Source: Mesostigma viride
Lineage: Eukaryota; Streptophyta; Mesostigmatophyceae; Mesostigmatales; Mesostigmataceae
Assembly (NCBI GenBank): GCA_009746045.1
Contig: RPFO01001885.1
Span: forward strand, 217,657 to 281,656
Length of the DNA: 64,000 bases
Reading direction: 5' to 3'
The notes beneath the pieces were generated by a model, which saw only the letters and a program-made list of their open reading frames with translations, did no database searches and was not told where the DNA came from. The translations under genes and the position numbers were made by a program. Of this stretch, positions 52,336 to 63,919 are shown piece by piece (position 1 is the first letter of the stretch; each line of letters starts with the position of its first letter).

Positions 52336-52842
52336 CTGTAGTTAACGTAATTCATAGTTACGTTATGTGATAGACAATTTTATGGAATTTCTGTCGGCAC
52401 CAAGAGTGCCTGATTCGGGTAGGAAATGACAAAGTTGTTTTATTTTCAGGTTGAGTCCGTCGGTATACACTTTGACATATTTGTCACGTGTAGTAGTATG
52501 TACTGTACGGTGGACTGCAAGCCGGCAGGCTGGTACCGCGCGAGTCTACAGTAGGAATTCACAGGTGTCAGTCAGACTGTTTAGGACTTGGGCTGGATTC
52601 CACCGGAGTGCACTGACACACATTTTGACAGCTCTGAAGGAGAGCTGGCCCAAGTGGCATAAGAGGATGCACGTGGCATGTGAGCTCAGTTCCTTGCACC
52701 CGGTCCTGCGTGCTTGCCTAGCACCTGTTCATACGTCGACACTGATTGACGTGACCGTGAGGTCTGTGTTATTGTTATTATTTTTTTGCATAATAAAGAC
52801 AACCTTTGCTGCAAGGATGGTGTCCCGGCATTCTCTGCTATC

Positions 52843-53454
52843 TCAACTCGTATGTATTATACACGTTTCAACCATGCCGGACACTGAAAAATTTCGCGAG
52901 TCCACGGAAATATTCAACGCAGAGCGGAACGAGCCGAATTTTACGACGCTCTTCCAATTACGCGTGCACTGGGCAAACAGCCTCACCTCCGCCGGCGCTG
53001 CCAGACCCAGCTTTGCTACTGCCGACAGCGCCTGGGTGTGTAGTGGATTTCGAGGATGCTGTTTTTCATGCCAACGCGGCCAGTGGCATGGCTTCACGCC
53101 ATCGCCAATGAGCACCCGGGCGTACGCGTCCGCCGGTTGCATCTGATCTTTTGCAGCCCGTCTTTTTAGCTGGCGAACGGCTTCGGTCTTTTGTGTTGGG
53201 CTGCTGCGCCTCTGAGGTGCAGTCGATAACGAGGAACACACTGGACGGTACTGTTTCTGAGATTCAAGCAACGCTGGGGTGTCTTTCATGCGAATTGCTG
53301 AGGTAACAAGCATAGTAGTAAATTCTAGCAACTGGGCAGAAAAACACTCACCCTGAGTTGTTAAAGCAAGGGACGGCATCGTATGATCACACACATTTTC
53401 ACGAACGGTATCTGTCGGTACCATGATTAACGTTGTAGCATACGCTAAAAGCAA
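52843..53454 (-). CDS. Hypothetical protein, repeat-associated
   Basis: A 203-codon frame with a Lys/Arg-rich centre. Its N-terminal part (NVCDHTMPSLALTTQGECFS) resembles a plus-strand frame at 56335-56420 (DKCDNTMLSLALATQGERFS), and the flanking DNA is similar too. The pair are inverted copies of one repeat. No domain is recognised. Confidence 0.3.
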   Translation of the reverse strand: MLLAYATTLIMVPTDTVRENVCDHTMPSLALTTQGECFSAQLLEFTTMLVTSAIRMKDTPALLESQKQYRPVCSSLSTAPQRRSSPTQKTEAVRQLKRRAAKDQMQPADAYARVLIGDGVKPCHWPRWHEKQHPRNPLHTQALSAVAKLGLAAPAEVRLFAQCTRNWKSVVKFGSFRSALNISVDSRNFSVSGMVETCIIHTS

Positions 53455-55033
53455 TCAAATAGTATCTAGTGTGATGGTGCTGAGTTTTAGAGGCTGTATG
53501 GGTTTGAATACCTCCATGCATGTTTGTTATACATTCCCCACACACATCTTGCATGAGTGTGAGGCAGTTGGCTGGTATATGTGGCACCATCAAGCATGTA
53601 ACGGTGAGTAAAAACTTTCCATTTGTCAGCTTTTGCCAGCAGGTGTGCTGGCCAGCACCTGGACAGCAATAGCAGCTTAGGCCTAGCTTATCTTAGCTAG
53701 GGAAAGCTGAATTAGGCTTAAAACCGCACTAGTTTGTTGGTGGTTGTCTCCTAGAATGCATGCCTTGCGTAGGGTATCCGTACCGCGTCACCTGTGTGCA
53801 TGGACAAGGTGGCACCTGCACATAGGTGCCATGAAAGGGCAGAACTTTTGATGATGCAGCTATGTTTGCCCATGATCGTGGAAGGGAAATTTATTGTACA
53901 TGGCATGGTTGGTGGCCACCTTAGTAGGTAGTATACCCACCCCTACCCCCTTGGTTGCTATTTACCAACAGTACCCCTATAGGCTGGACTGGGTGTAACC
54001 AGCGTGCCCACCCAAATGATGACCCCAAGGGCCCCAACGGTTCACCAGCTGATTGTTCATCATCCCTGAAGTGGTAGGTGTCTAGGTCTTATTACATAAT
54101 TCAAAATGCACAATCTACAAGATTATGAGAGCGTGCGTCTTGAACTGCCTGACTTTGAAGCCAGTTTTATGGGCCTTCCCTGCTTGACCCCCCTTGACCC
54201 CCTTGGGTGGCCTACCTTGCTTGACGCCCAAGGACAGCCCCTGGATATTGGTAGGTTGGTGTTGGGTTGTTTTACAAGACAGTGACCTTGTAACAGCCTA
54301 TTTTTCGGCAGCATCTCAGCCCATCTCAGGATGAACCCGTAAACGGTACTTGGTCCGTTCTCAAGGACTGAGTGTTTCTCAGTCCTTTTTAACTGACCAA
54401 TTTGGTGGCAGAACTAGTTCAGATTCGAGATCTAGATTTGTACTTTCACGCGCACCCCTGGTTTACCACTTTTGGACAGTTGGTCAGGACCTACGGTCAA
54501 GCAAAGTAGGGGGTACATACCGATGTGGTCAAACGACGACGACGCGTGCAAAAATTATTGATGTCCGCGGCTATGGTGGCGCACACAACTGACTGGGGCG
54601 AGAGCATGGCTCGACATATTGGACTGAAAATTTGTTGGCCAGCATCATCCCTTCGTCTTATAAATGCTATATCCCTAGCCATGCAACATTTTAAAGTGCG
54701 TAACTATGTGCTTACTACTGCCGCGTTGGCTTCATGTCCAATTTCCTAGTAGAACTTGACGCGAACAGTACTTTCCGCCAATCGTCCAGCTCTAGCCTAT
54801 CGTACCAAAAGGCCAAGGCTGACTGGTTATGTGTGTTAGCGTATGCCAGCTATGCTAATTGCTAGCCAGCCGGCAATGGAAGGTCGTTCAAGGCTGTCAA
54901 TATTATTGTGTTGCGCAATTTAGCGTCAGGCAATTTAGCGTCAGTTTATAGACCTTGAAGAACAAGGGGCTCGAGTGGGATTACATTAAAGAAACGACAG
55001 AAGTTTCGGGATGAGGTTAATATCAAGGTAGTT
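53455..55033. other. Non-coding stretch with relic repeats
   Basis: 53460-53620 resembles part of the 1.72-kb TTAA family. 54356-54385 carries a CTCAGTCC-type palindrome. No gene seen. Confidence 0.35.
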
Positions 55034-55369
55034 ATGCTCACGAAGTTCGACTGTGCTTTTTGCCAGAAAATGTTTGACAACAACGGGGGATGCATCAGCA
55101 TGACCCGAGCCCGACCACATTTTGCATGCATATCAGGCCAGGGGATCAGGATATGCGAGGATATTGCAGATGACAAGAGGGAAATGTTTCTGAAACTCTG
55201 GAAGGCAGGCGAGAAGCAGCTGGGAGCAAAGAAGCAGTTCGCGGTTAACAGGGCCGTGGCGGAGTTGGGAGGCCCTCCTGCCTCCTCGTCCACTCACGTG
55301 CATGTAGCAACAATAGGGACAGTGGCTGTGATGCTGTCAAAGGAAGCATGGTCATGTTGGCATAAATAA
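55034..55369 (+). CDS. Hypothetical 111-residue protein
   Basis: MLTKFDCAFCQKMFDNNGGC opens the frame. CX2C plus later His/Cys residues could form a zinc site, followed by a Lys/Glu helix and a short C-terminus. No family is recognised. It might be an exon or transposon relic. Confidence 0.3.
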   Translation: MLTKFDCAFCQKMFDNNGGCISMTRARPHFACISGQGIRICEDIADDKREMFLKLWKAGEKQLGAKKQFAVNRAVAELGGPPASSSTHVHVATIGTVAVMLSKEAWSCWHK

Positions 55370-58300
55370 TTGCATGGAACCCGCAACAATCTGACAGGGG
55401 GTGCAGTTGCGCATTTTGTTTTCAATGAATGTGTGTGCAGTACGTGTGCACATATGTATATGGGCATGGAGCTTGTTGTGGGATCCTTGAGAGCAAGGTT
55501 CTTGTGTCTTATATACTCATGCATTATATAGTAGATGGCTCTACTTGCTTGGTGCTGCAGCCCCGATTCAACGAATCATAATCAGATAGAAATGCAGGAC
55601 ACAAATGGATGATGTTAATTAATAAGCACACATAATAGTTGTCTCACTTAGTAATAATACACCACATTCCAGTCAATAAAGCATGAGCATCATCAATGAG
55701 TGCTAATTGGGTAACTAACAATTGGAGCACGTGGGGAAATGACAAGCTTCGTTAATTACTATCAATGCCAGTGTTTTCCACGTGGATGGACCCCCTAAAA
55801 CCCTTTTTTTATATCGCGTATTTTAAGTAACTTATTTTAACTCAAACTCAAACGTATTTTAACGTATTTTAAACCCCGCCGTACTGTATGTACTCCCCGC
55901 TGTACTGGCCAACCCTGCGCCTGGTGATAGTACAAGCTCTACTTGTTGCTCGGCAAAGCATGTGCAGATATTTGAGCATGTTTGAGTTCGGTACGTCGTT
56001 CCTAGCATAGTTTATCATAAATTGCGGCCAGCACATGCTTGAGGCTACGTTTGTGAGGTGGGCATGCTAGCTCCAGCAAACAAGGTAATCTGCGGTTTCG
56101 ACCTGGTGCGTTTTAGCCTTTTAGCATGTCTCAGTGACCGCATATGTGTGATTTATTGTTTCTATATCAACACCAGGGTTGTAATAGAGGGTTTATGCAT
56201 GTCTTTGTGTTGCTTTGACGCTTCTGCGCATTGGCTTGTGATCATTGGGTAGCAATCCTACATTGGCCAGATTTTGGATGATATTTGATTGCTTTAAGCG
56301 TATGCTACAACATTAATGTTAGTATAATGACAGACATCTTTTGTAATGATGATAAGTGTGATAATACGATGCTTTCCCTTGCTTTAGCAACTCAGGGCGA
56401 GCGATTTTCCGCCCTGGCAGTTCCAAACATGCCTCTTCTCAGTTTGCTGGCCAAGTCCGCTTTGTTTCTTGCACGTTAGAGACATGGAGATGCCTGGGAT
56501 CTGCTTCCATTGAAGCGCCAGCAAGTTGCTACTTTTGTTTCTTTCCTTTTTGCTCGTATGCTGGAGTTGTTTAAAGCGTACAGGGTGCTTTGGTTGTGAG
56601 CTTCTTGCGAGTGCCTTCTACACGCGCTTTATGCCCAATGGCACTAGCTTACAATATTATATAGCAGGACCTGCTGTTGCTGGAAATGTGTGGGACGATG
56701 CATGTCTGGCCAGCTATGATGTTTTGTGCCACATTGGGATATAAAACCTAGACGGTAGTGCTAGCCAACCACCCCCAAAAAACTTGGTCCTATCTTTTGG
56801 ACTGAGCTATTTTGGGCTTTTTGCTAGCTAGCTTGTGCAGGTCTGTGGCATGTCATGTTGTTGATGCATTGATGGGATGCCTGTGATATAAACTAACTGC
56901 CTTTGAAACTCCATGGCATAATGATTCATAAAAGTGGTCCATTTTGCACGATGTATGTCTCAAATCCCATTTCTCCGTGCCTCCCTAGGGGTGGCGCTAT
57001 TTATAGCACCCAAAAGCCATAGATATGGGACCAGTGGCATGTCCCCAAAGAAATTCAATATAAATGCATGCTTGGTACCAAGGGGTAGCCAGAAATTGTT
57101 TTTAGGCCATGGAGAAACATGTGTGCAAAGATGTGCTATTCAGTCCGTTTACATATTAGGACTGAGTGAACATATATGTTTTTATGGAGGAGACTTCCCA
57201 GATAGCCAGATTGCTTTCCTCTGGAGGGATGGTATTGTATACAATATTATATATACATTATTAGCTTTTTCTCCATCTTTGTGTTGTGTACCCCAGCAAC
57301 TGACGGACCTCTTGAAGGCGCTCCGTAATGGCTTGTGGTTGCGTTGCGACGTTCTGCAGCGGCTGACAGTGTAGTGCTGCAAGCTATGGTTTCAGCCTTC
57401 ACCAATGCGGCTGCTCTTCTTCCCCCTGGCACGGACTTTTGCAATTATCCTTGGACTGCACATATCATGTGCAATGCCGGCAATGGACGTGTTCTGAGTA
57501 TCAACTTCCAAGAGTAAGTTGTTTCTAAAAATTGTTGGCAAATAGGCCGTACGGAGCTGCAAAAATATATAAATACACTTCATGTCCCGCGTAGCTCCTA
57601 CCATGCAAAACCAGCATCTTTATTATAACAATGAGTGGAAGCAGTAATGTGACACTAATGGCACATGCCCGGAAGCATGCCGTTCAAGGCCCTTCATGAA
57701 GTACGTTGCCCTAGAGCCAACCAAGACAAGGGTGGGTGGGTGGGGAGCAAAGAAAGAGACCGGCAACGCCAGCCTGAGCGGCTTTTGGTCTTAACACCTC
57801 CCTAGATTACTGAGGTCATCAAACCGTTATGTTGAGGGATGCTAGTAAGACGCTAACCGTTCAGGCCGAAAATAAAATAATCCCAAATCTGAAAGGCTGG
57901 TTTCAAATAATTAAATAATGCGTAGGTTGTTCTTATTTGGGGCACTACACCTCCCACTCCCATGCCATCCGGGTATTACATACCCCAAGCGCGGAACGCA
58001 AAATAAAATGCATTTTTCAACCCCGCACTATGTTGCATCTTCTTAACCACAAAAGCTCTAGCAAAAAATCTGCGAGAAAACACTTTGACATATAAACCGC
58101 CAATTAGCGTCCTCTTGTTCCCGCATTCACGCATAGAAGCAACTATGTTTGAAGAACCCCGATTTGTGGTTTCAAGAAAATACTCGTTTTTCCGTAAAAT
58201 GTGCCTTCTGGACTCGTGCAAAATTGCTGCGCTGTAACTAAGTAATATAATTAGTAAATTCACAAAACTTGTCAGAAAGTGCCCATTCTGGGCTCAAAAG

Positions 58301-58645
58301 AAATGTCGTGAGGTTTTCCACAACCTGCCATGGTTGTATTCGAAATCGGGGCTCTCTGAACATAGTTTCTTCATAGTGATATGGAAGGGGAGCCACTGAT
58401 GCGAGATGAAATAGAGCTTGGTGCTGTGATTGTAATCAGGTCGATTATGCCTCTAGCAGACAAGTATTATGGATGATATGGCCTAATTGTTGAGGCCCAG
58501 TTTGTGGCTGCGGAGTGAACCGTGACAGCTTTTGCGCTTGCCCTGAGAAGGTCTAGGCTCTCCTACCTAGGAGAGATCTGTGATTGTGGACGGTTCTGCA
58601 ACCAGCAATATCTGAAGTAAACTCGACAATGCCAAGAAAAGCTAG
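55370..58645. other. Non-coding stretch with diverged repeats
   Basis: 56760-57160 is an inverted relative of 50500-50930 and of the piggyBac left interior (40363-40750). Near 57600 a CCAGCATCTTTATT / ACAATGAGTGG motif resembles the start of the modular elements. No gene is supported. Confidence 0.4.
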
Positions 58646-58649
58646 TTAA

Positions 58650-59928
58650 CACGTCATACGTGCAAACTCAGTCCTAAAAATAGGACTGAGTATGCCAACT
58701 TTGAGATCATGTAGCGGTTAGGGTAGGGCGGTACCCCATATGTTTGATATGCATAATAGCACTCAATATCATGCTAATGCTTGGGCATATGCAAAAAAAT
58801 CATACATTTACCAAATCATGTAAAATTTTACTAGGGTGTGGACCCTTGCTCGCGATTTTGCATTTTTTTGTGGAAGAACGATTGGGAAAAATTGAATAAA
58901 TTCCATATGCATGTTAAAAAAATAGGCATGTAAAAAATATAGTTGTTGACCTGTAGGAAAAAAACTGGACTCAATTTGGCCACAGGCACTGCCTGAAACA
59001 CACAAAATACTGCCAGTCCTATAATAGGACTGGGCCTTGCTAGCAAAATGCTAGCATGCAAGTGAGGTCATACTACACACCACCGTGGCAACCAACCATG
59101 CCAATCAAGTGATTTCCCTTCTAGCATAACAGGACAACATGATTGCATCATCATATCGCAGTTCTATGATACCTTAGTATGTGTGAGAGCCTATGCATGC
59201 ACGTAGGGAATGGGCATTGATACCTACCTACAAAGGGTTGTAGTATAAGTCTTAACCACCAATATGATGGGTAGGTTGAGCATATTTCAATTGTTTCTAA
59301 CAAGAATAGACATGGCTAAAGCTGTTTTGCTTTGCCATGACATGGCCAACATACTTGCTGGCACATTATGACAGTGGTTTATCACCAAGACTTTTCACTC
59401 ACAAGTGTAAGCTCGAAAGCACGCTTGATGCAGCCCATGGCCACACAATCATGCAGTATGAACGTAGCAAAAGAAGAACTAACACCTATGAAGGTATTTA
59501 AACCCATTAAGCGCCTAAAAACCTGCACAACTACACTAGGGTAAGGCAAATGCCTGGTAACATCATCAAAAAAGGGTGTTTTAGAGAGGGGCAGGCGACG
59601 GTCAAGAAAGTGCTTCAAGACTCGAAACTGACAACGCCTCACAAGCTTAAACTCATTCAAGAACATCAACAAACGATGAGGCAACGATATTTCAGCTTTA
59701 CCGTTCACGGATGGCGATACCTTGGCCCAGGCGGTGCCCGCAAAAGTGACACTTGCGGCACACAAACCACGACGTGACAGAGTGCTTGAAATCATCAAAT
59801 CTTTACTGCCACTGACTTCATTCTACGAAAACGCATGATAACTAGTAGAAAGAAGCATATAAACCCTTCGACCTGCGCCGGAAAGCAGTTTTAGTCATCA
59901 ATTCCGGCAACCTGCCTGATCGCAGTTT
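58650..59928. mobile_element. 1.72-kb TTAA element, copy 3, right end lost
   Basis: TTAA at 58646-58649 is followed by CACGTCATACGTG and a CTCAGTCC palindrome. The interior aligns with 32696 onward until CGCAGTTT at 59928, where the gypsy sequence begins. It carries the 138-codon frame 59382-59798 (minus). Confidence 0.75.
59382..59798 (-). CDS. Hypothetical 138-residue protein carried by the TTAA element
   Basis: Homologue of 33431-33820, sharing FAGTAWAKV, PLSKTPF and the LVSEKSW-type end. Open despite many substitutions. Function unknown. Confidence 0.3.
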   Translation of the reverse strand: MMISSTLSRRGLCAASVTFAGTAWAKVSPSVNGKAEISLPHRLLMFLNEFKLVRRCQFRVLKHFLDRRLPLSKTPFFDDVTRHLPYPSVVVQVFRRLMGLNTFIGVSSSFATFILHDCVAMGCIKRAFELTLVSEKSW

Positions 59929-60019
59929 CCACCAACCTGCCAAAGAGAAGCAAATAGGGTGAGAAGTGAGCAAGCGAGTCCTGTGTGCTCATCCAATACA
60001 CCATGGTAATCCATGGGAC

Positions 60020-60680
60020 TGCACGGTCCTACTCAGCAGCCTTGGTGCTGCGTAAGCCCACTTGCGTAGTGCCGGCTTCACGGTTTGCACAACTGTTTCG
60101 CTAGCCCGTTGGCTTGAGGGTGCTCCCGTGACGTGTGACGGTGATCAATGCAGCACTTGTCTAAGATCTGCTGGAATTGGCCGCGGAACTCCCCACCTTG
60201 GTCGGTGATGACCTCCGCTGGCGCACCATAGCGCTCCATGAGTACAAGAAATCTGGGCAGTGGTTGCAGCATGCTTGTCAGCTGAGCGGAATGAGTTCCA
60301 GCCACTTGCTTAAGGCCTCGACACACACCATGATGTAGCGATTGCCCCGGGTGCTGGTCTCAAATGGGCCACATAGGTCCACATGCCAGCGATAGAACCA
60401 CCCCCGAATGGGCAGGTTCATCAACTCTTTCACACCATGATCCACATGAAACCTGGCCTTGGCCCGCGCACACTCGGCGCACGAGGCAACATGCACGGCA
60501 ATGGACTTTCGCATGACAGCCCACCAATAAACACGGCGCACCATCGCCTCGCGGTGCGCTGGCTCCCAAGATGACCAAAACGCTCATGGTACGGGGAAAT
60601 AATGCCCGCGCGTTGGGACGGTGAGGGCACCACCAAGCGGCGCCTGCCGAGGAGCCGGAAAAGCTGCTTGCCATCCAAGA
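60020..60680 (-). pseudogene. Gypsy integrase, zinc finger and core
   Basis: Segments in alternating frames give YHERFGHLG (His pair) and CAECARAKARF (Cys pair) of the HHCC finger. Then come WHVDLCGPF (first Asp), VITDQGGEFRGQF (second Asp), EHPQANG (Glu region) and, after another shift near 60105, TVVQTVKPALRKW. The C-terminal domain is missing. Integrase would insert the element DNA. Confidence 0.75.
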
Positions 60681-60689
60681 GCAGTTCGC

Positions 60690-61130
60690 TACCCGTTGCT
60701 GGACACGGCTGCTCTCGGCCTGCACCTGCGCTGCGTTCCGATCCGCACGCGTAGCGGTGACTGGCAGGTCCTGCAGCCGATCAAGGACGTGGGCGTCCAA
60801 CCACACATTACCTGCGCAGCACTCCACCACCGCCGCGCCCAGGGCAACGGCCTGCACCACCACCCTGGCGATGTTAGGCGCAGCTTCGCTTGGCCATACA
60901 ACTGGTGGAGTGGAGCCCATGGGGGCCAAAGATTGGGAGGGGTTGAAGGCAGGAGGGCGCACGGGGTCCGTGTATGCACCGTAGTCAGCAACCCCATCCA
61001 TGATGGGCAGCCATTGGTCCTCGTCGCACCTGCCAGCCGCTCCCACAAACATAACGTGGCCCTGGGCCCCCTCCACGCCAAGCGCACAAGCGTCCGTCCT
61101 GTCCGCCGTGGTTGCAAGCGCGTATCGTGA
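60690..61130 (-). pseudogene. Degraded RNase H-integrase linker
   Basis: Minus-strand frames in several registers have pol-like composition but no conserved motif. The region connects RNase H to the integrase finger. Confidence 0.4.
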
Positions 61131-61272
61131 GACCACACGTGTCGACATTGGAATGATCCACACCAGCGCGGTGGACGATGGTCATGTGGTACTCCTGCTG
61201 ATGATCATGGCCCAGCGGGCCGGTGAGCTTGTCATGGGTCATCAAGCAACGCAGGGGCTGATGGTCCGTGAC

Positions 61273-61803
61273 CTATGTAAACTGGCGCCCATAGACGTAC
61301 GAGCAGAAGTGTTGCACTGCCCACACCACGGCTAGCGCCTCCCCCTGATACGAGCTGTACCGGGACTCAGCATCATTGTTGTTGCGGCTCGCATAGGCCA
61401 CAACGTGTTCCGGTCCACTGCCGACCAGCTGCGCCAGCACGGCACCAAGGCCCACCTTACTCCAATCCGTATAGAGGATGAAGGGCTGGCCATAGTTGGG
61501 TGCGCGCAGAATGGGTGCAGAGGTCAGCTCTTCCTTGAAGGTGGCGACGGCGCGCTGCTGCGCCGGTCCCCATGACCACACGGCTCCCTTTTTGAGTAGC
61601 TCGGTCAATGGCCGCACCTTAGTGCTGAAGTTGGGGATACAGCCACGATAATAACCGGCCAACCGGAGGTTGCTCGAACGCCAGAGACGTCCGTGGGTGC
61701 TGTGGCGTTGACAATGGCTTCCACCTTGGCCGTATGCGGCATGCGCCCACCGGGTACCAACTGGTGCCCCAGAAACTCCAGTAAGTGGTGCGCACACTTG
61801 CAT
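61273..61803 (-). CDS. Gypsy RNase H
   Basis: Conserved LRLAGYYRGCIPNFS and VRPLTELLKKG (RT connection) are followed by FILYTDWSKVGLGAVL (first catalytic Asp, usually DAS), AYASRNNNDAESRYSSYQGE (second acid) and AVVWAVQHF. The next acid, in TDHQPL, appears just beyond the stop in a shifted frame. The domain degrades the RNA strand of the hybrid. Confidence 0.8.
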   Translation of the reverse strand: MQVCAPLTGVSGAPVGTRWAHAAYGQGGSHCQRHSTHGRLWRSSNLRLAGYYRGCIPNFSTKVRPLTELLKKGAVWSWGPAQQRAVATFKEELTSAPILRAPNYGQPFILYTDWSKVGLGAVLAQLVGSGPEHVVAYASRNNNDAESRYSSYQGEALAVVWAVQHFCSYVYGRQFT

Positions 61804-62170
61804 TTCTCGGGGTGTAAGCGAATGTTGGCCCGATCCAACGCCACACGGACCTGCTCGAGATGTTGCAGGTGCTCCACGAACGTGTTGCTGAATACAAACA
61901 CATCATCGATGTAACATGCAGCGTGTGGGATGCGCTTGAGCACCTGGTCCATGGCGCTTTGAAATACTGCGCTGGCGTTGCGGTGGCCAAAAGGCATGCG
62001 GACGCACTCGTATAGTTGATGACCCCCCCGAAACGCCAATTTGTGCTGGTCCGCGTTCTCCACGGGGATCTGGTGGAACCCGCTCCTCAGGTCCAGGGAT
62101 GAGATGAACTTCACACCGGGACTGATGCGATCAAAGAGGTCATCCACCCGCGGCATCGGATAGTGGTCCG

Positions 62171-62225
<55 letters not shown>

Positions 62226-62552
62226 GAGCACCCGCAGATCCGTCGCCATGCGCATGCCTCCATGCCCCGGTAACCGGATCCTTTTTGGGAGCCACCACGG
62301 TGGCCCCTGCATAGCTGGAGTTTGAAGGCCGGACGAGGCCACGCGCTTCCAACTCGGCGCAAGTTGGATCGGTCGGTGCTGCACGAACTCGATTTCGGCT
62401 TGGCTGAGTCGGTGCTGCTTGCGGAATAAAGCTTGGTCCGTACCCAGGGGAACTCGCATCTTGCCACCGTTGTACAGTAACAGCCGAGCTCCTCGTTGCT
62501 GAGCGCAAACATCCCGCGCTCGCCCGCTAGCCACTGCTGCAGCTGCACACAC
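61605..62552 (-). CDS. Gypsy reverse transcriptase
   Basis: The frame shows FRKQHRLSQAEIEFVQ, then MATDLRVLN, ADHYPMPRVDDLFD, SLDLRSGFHQIPV, ECVRMPFGHRNASAVFQ and the catalytic YIDDVFVFS, the classical gypsy RT order. A (CA)n run at about 62172-62224 inserts some 17 His-Thr pairs between LRVLN and DHYPMPR, in frame. Between about 62280 and 62400 the natural sequence (LVRPSNSSYAGATVV) is in another frame, implying two compensating shifts. The enzyme would copy the genomic RNA. Confidence 0.85.
62140..62508 (-). pseudogene. Gypsy RT segment in alternative frame
   Basis: This frame contains ELEARGLVRPSNSSYAG and VVAPKKDPVTG, the RT fingers region missing from the main RT frame, showing frame changes on both sides. 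Confidence 0.6.
62172..62224. repeat. (TG)n microsatellite inside the RT gene
   Basis: About 26 TG units, read as His-Thr on the coding strand. Confidence 0.95.
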
Positions 62553-62957
62553 TGCTCGGGTGTCAACTGGTCACCGATGTTCAATTGGTGCTCGCGGGCG
62601 CTGGCGTTGTAGGCCCGCACCGCTGGTCCGCTTACGACCGCCGCGCGAAATAAGCTGTAGGCTGCCGCTCTTGGTGTGACTGCGCCTGCCGAGGCTGCGC
62701 GCGCCAACACCATCCGGAACGCCGGCGTTGCCGCCATGATGCAGCTCGTGAGTAAGGCGGTCATCAGCACCACCGACCACACTTGGCGCCATGACCGGGA
62801 CCACTCTGTGCCATACCTCGATAGCAGCCCACGCGGTGTGGCGCGCCCCCGTGTAATGTGTGCAAGCCCTGCCCCTTGGGCAGGGCAGCCTGCGCGTCCA
62901 AGCTTGGTTGCCGGGATCGAGGTTCTCGCACCTGTTGCGCTGCCAGCAGCAGATACC

Positions 62958-63919
62958 CTACCTAACGCACCGACATCGCTTGTCCAATAAGCGACCATCC
63001 TGATCCGCCTCAAGCACGCCGGATGCTGCGGAGGCTCCTTCCATGAAGCCAATGCTGAGCTCGTCAAACTCCGAGGGAGGTTGCACCAAATTTCCCGTGT
63101 TGCGGTCTAGCACCAGGCCCCTGCCGCGGTCGCAATAGGCGGCGGACCCTTGGTAGCTGTCAAGGGTGCGTACTGCAAGCATGGGTGCGCCCTCCTTGTT
63201 GACCTGAGCGCCGGGCGCACGATCATCATGCTCAACCTGTTGGGATGTGAGGTGACTGGGGAGCAAGACATCCACTGGTGGCAACTCCACCGGTTTCGTG
63301 TGTGTGAGCACTTGCCATGCAGTGGTGCTTGGTTGGCAAGGTTGGTCCACCATGCGCGTATTCGATGTGAGTGTCCACCCAGCCCGGCATTGTCGGTCAC
63401 CACAGGTTCCCGCAGGATTCCCGTGATGGTTTGCCAATCTTTGCGCACAGCGGCCACCGGGTGACCCGCCGCCACCACATTCTCGAAGAGGTATGCGACC
63501 GGTGATGCTTGGAGCTGCTGCAGTTCCCCCACTACCCGTAGCATCTCCCAGAAGAGTCCACCGCAGCTATCTGCCAGCTCGCAACCCTTCCCAGCCTGAC
63601 TTATGCCCTTGCACTCCCAGCCTGCAATAACCAAGCCAATATGCCCGTGCCTCTCCACCATGCAGCTGGCTGAGCTCTTCGTGGCCCAGCATGTGCACAT
63701 CCTGCACGTACTGGCTAAACGGGTTCCCTGGGCAGGCCGCTCGGGAAACTGAGTTGCGTGATGCTTGGACAACATCGCGCAGTTGTGGAGGTAAACCCGT
63801 TGTGCCATCAATGGCTCAACCGTGATGATCCTCTTGCACAAGTCACTCGCGCTGAGAAAGCCCCCGCCCATGCCCGAAGAGCTTGAGGATGGTGGTCCCC
63901 GTGGTGAAGTCGGGAACAT
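62958..63919 (-). pseudogene. C5 cytosine methyltransferase-like domain in the gypsy element
   Basis: On the minus strand, in order: SGMGGGFLSA (motif I-like F-G-G-G) after TILKLF in a second frame; VEP (acidic motif II); LVIAGWECKGISQAGKG near 63630-63580 (motif IV, normally PCQ, catalytic Cys kept); LFWEMLRVV; AYLFENVVA (motif VI ENV); and GGHSHRIRAWWTNLA (motif VIII-like Arg residues). After a frame change come AYCDRGRGLVLD and a GFMEGASAASGV block resembling motifs IX-X. Length and order match a C5-methyltransferase. Such domains are known in some dinoflagellate and charophyte retrotransposons. At least three frame changes make this copy inactive as read. It could methylate element DNA if intact; that is inference. 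Confidence 0.65.
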
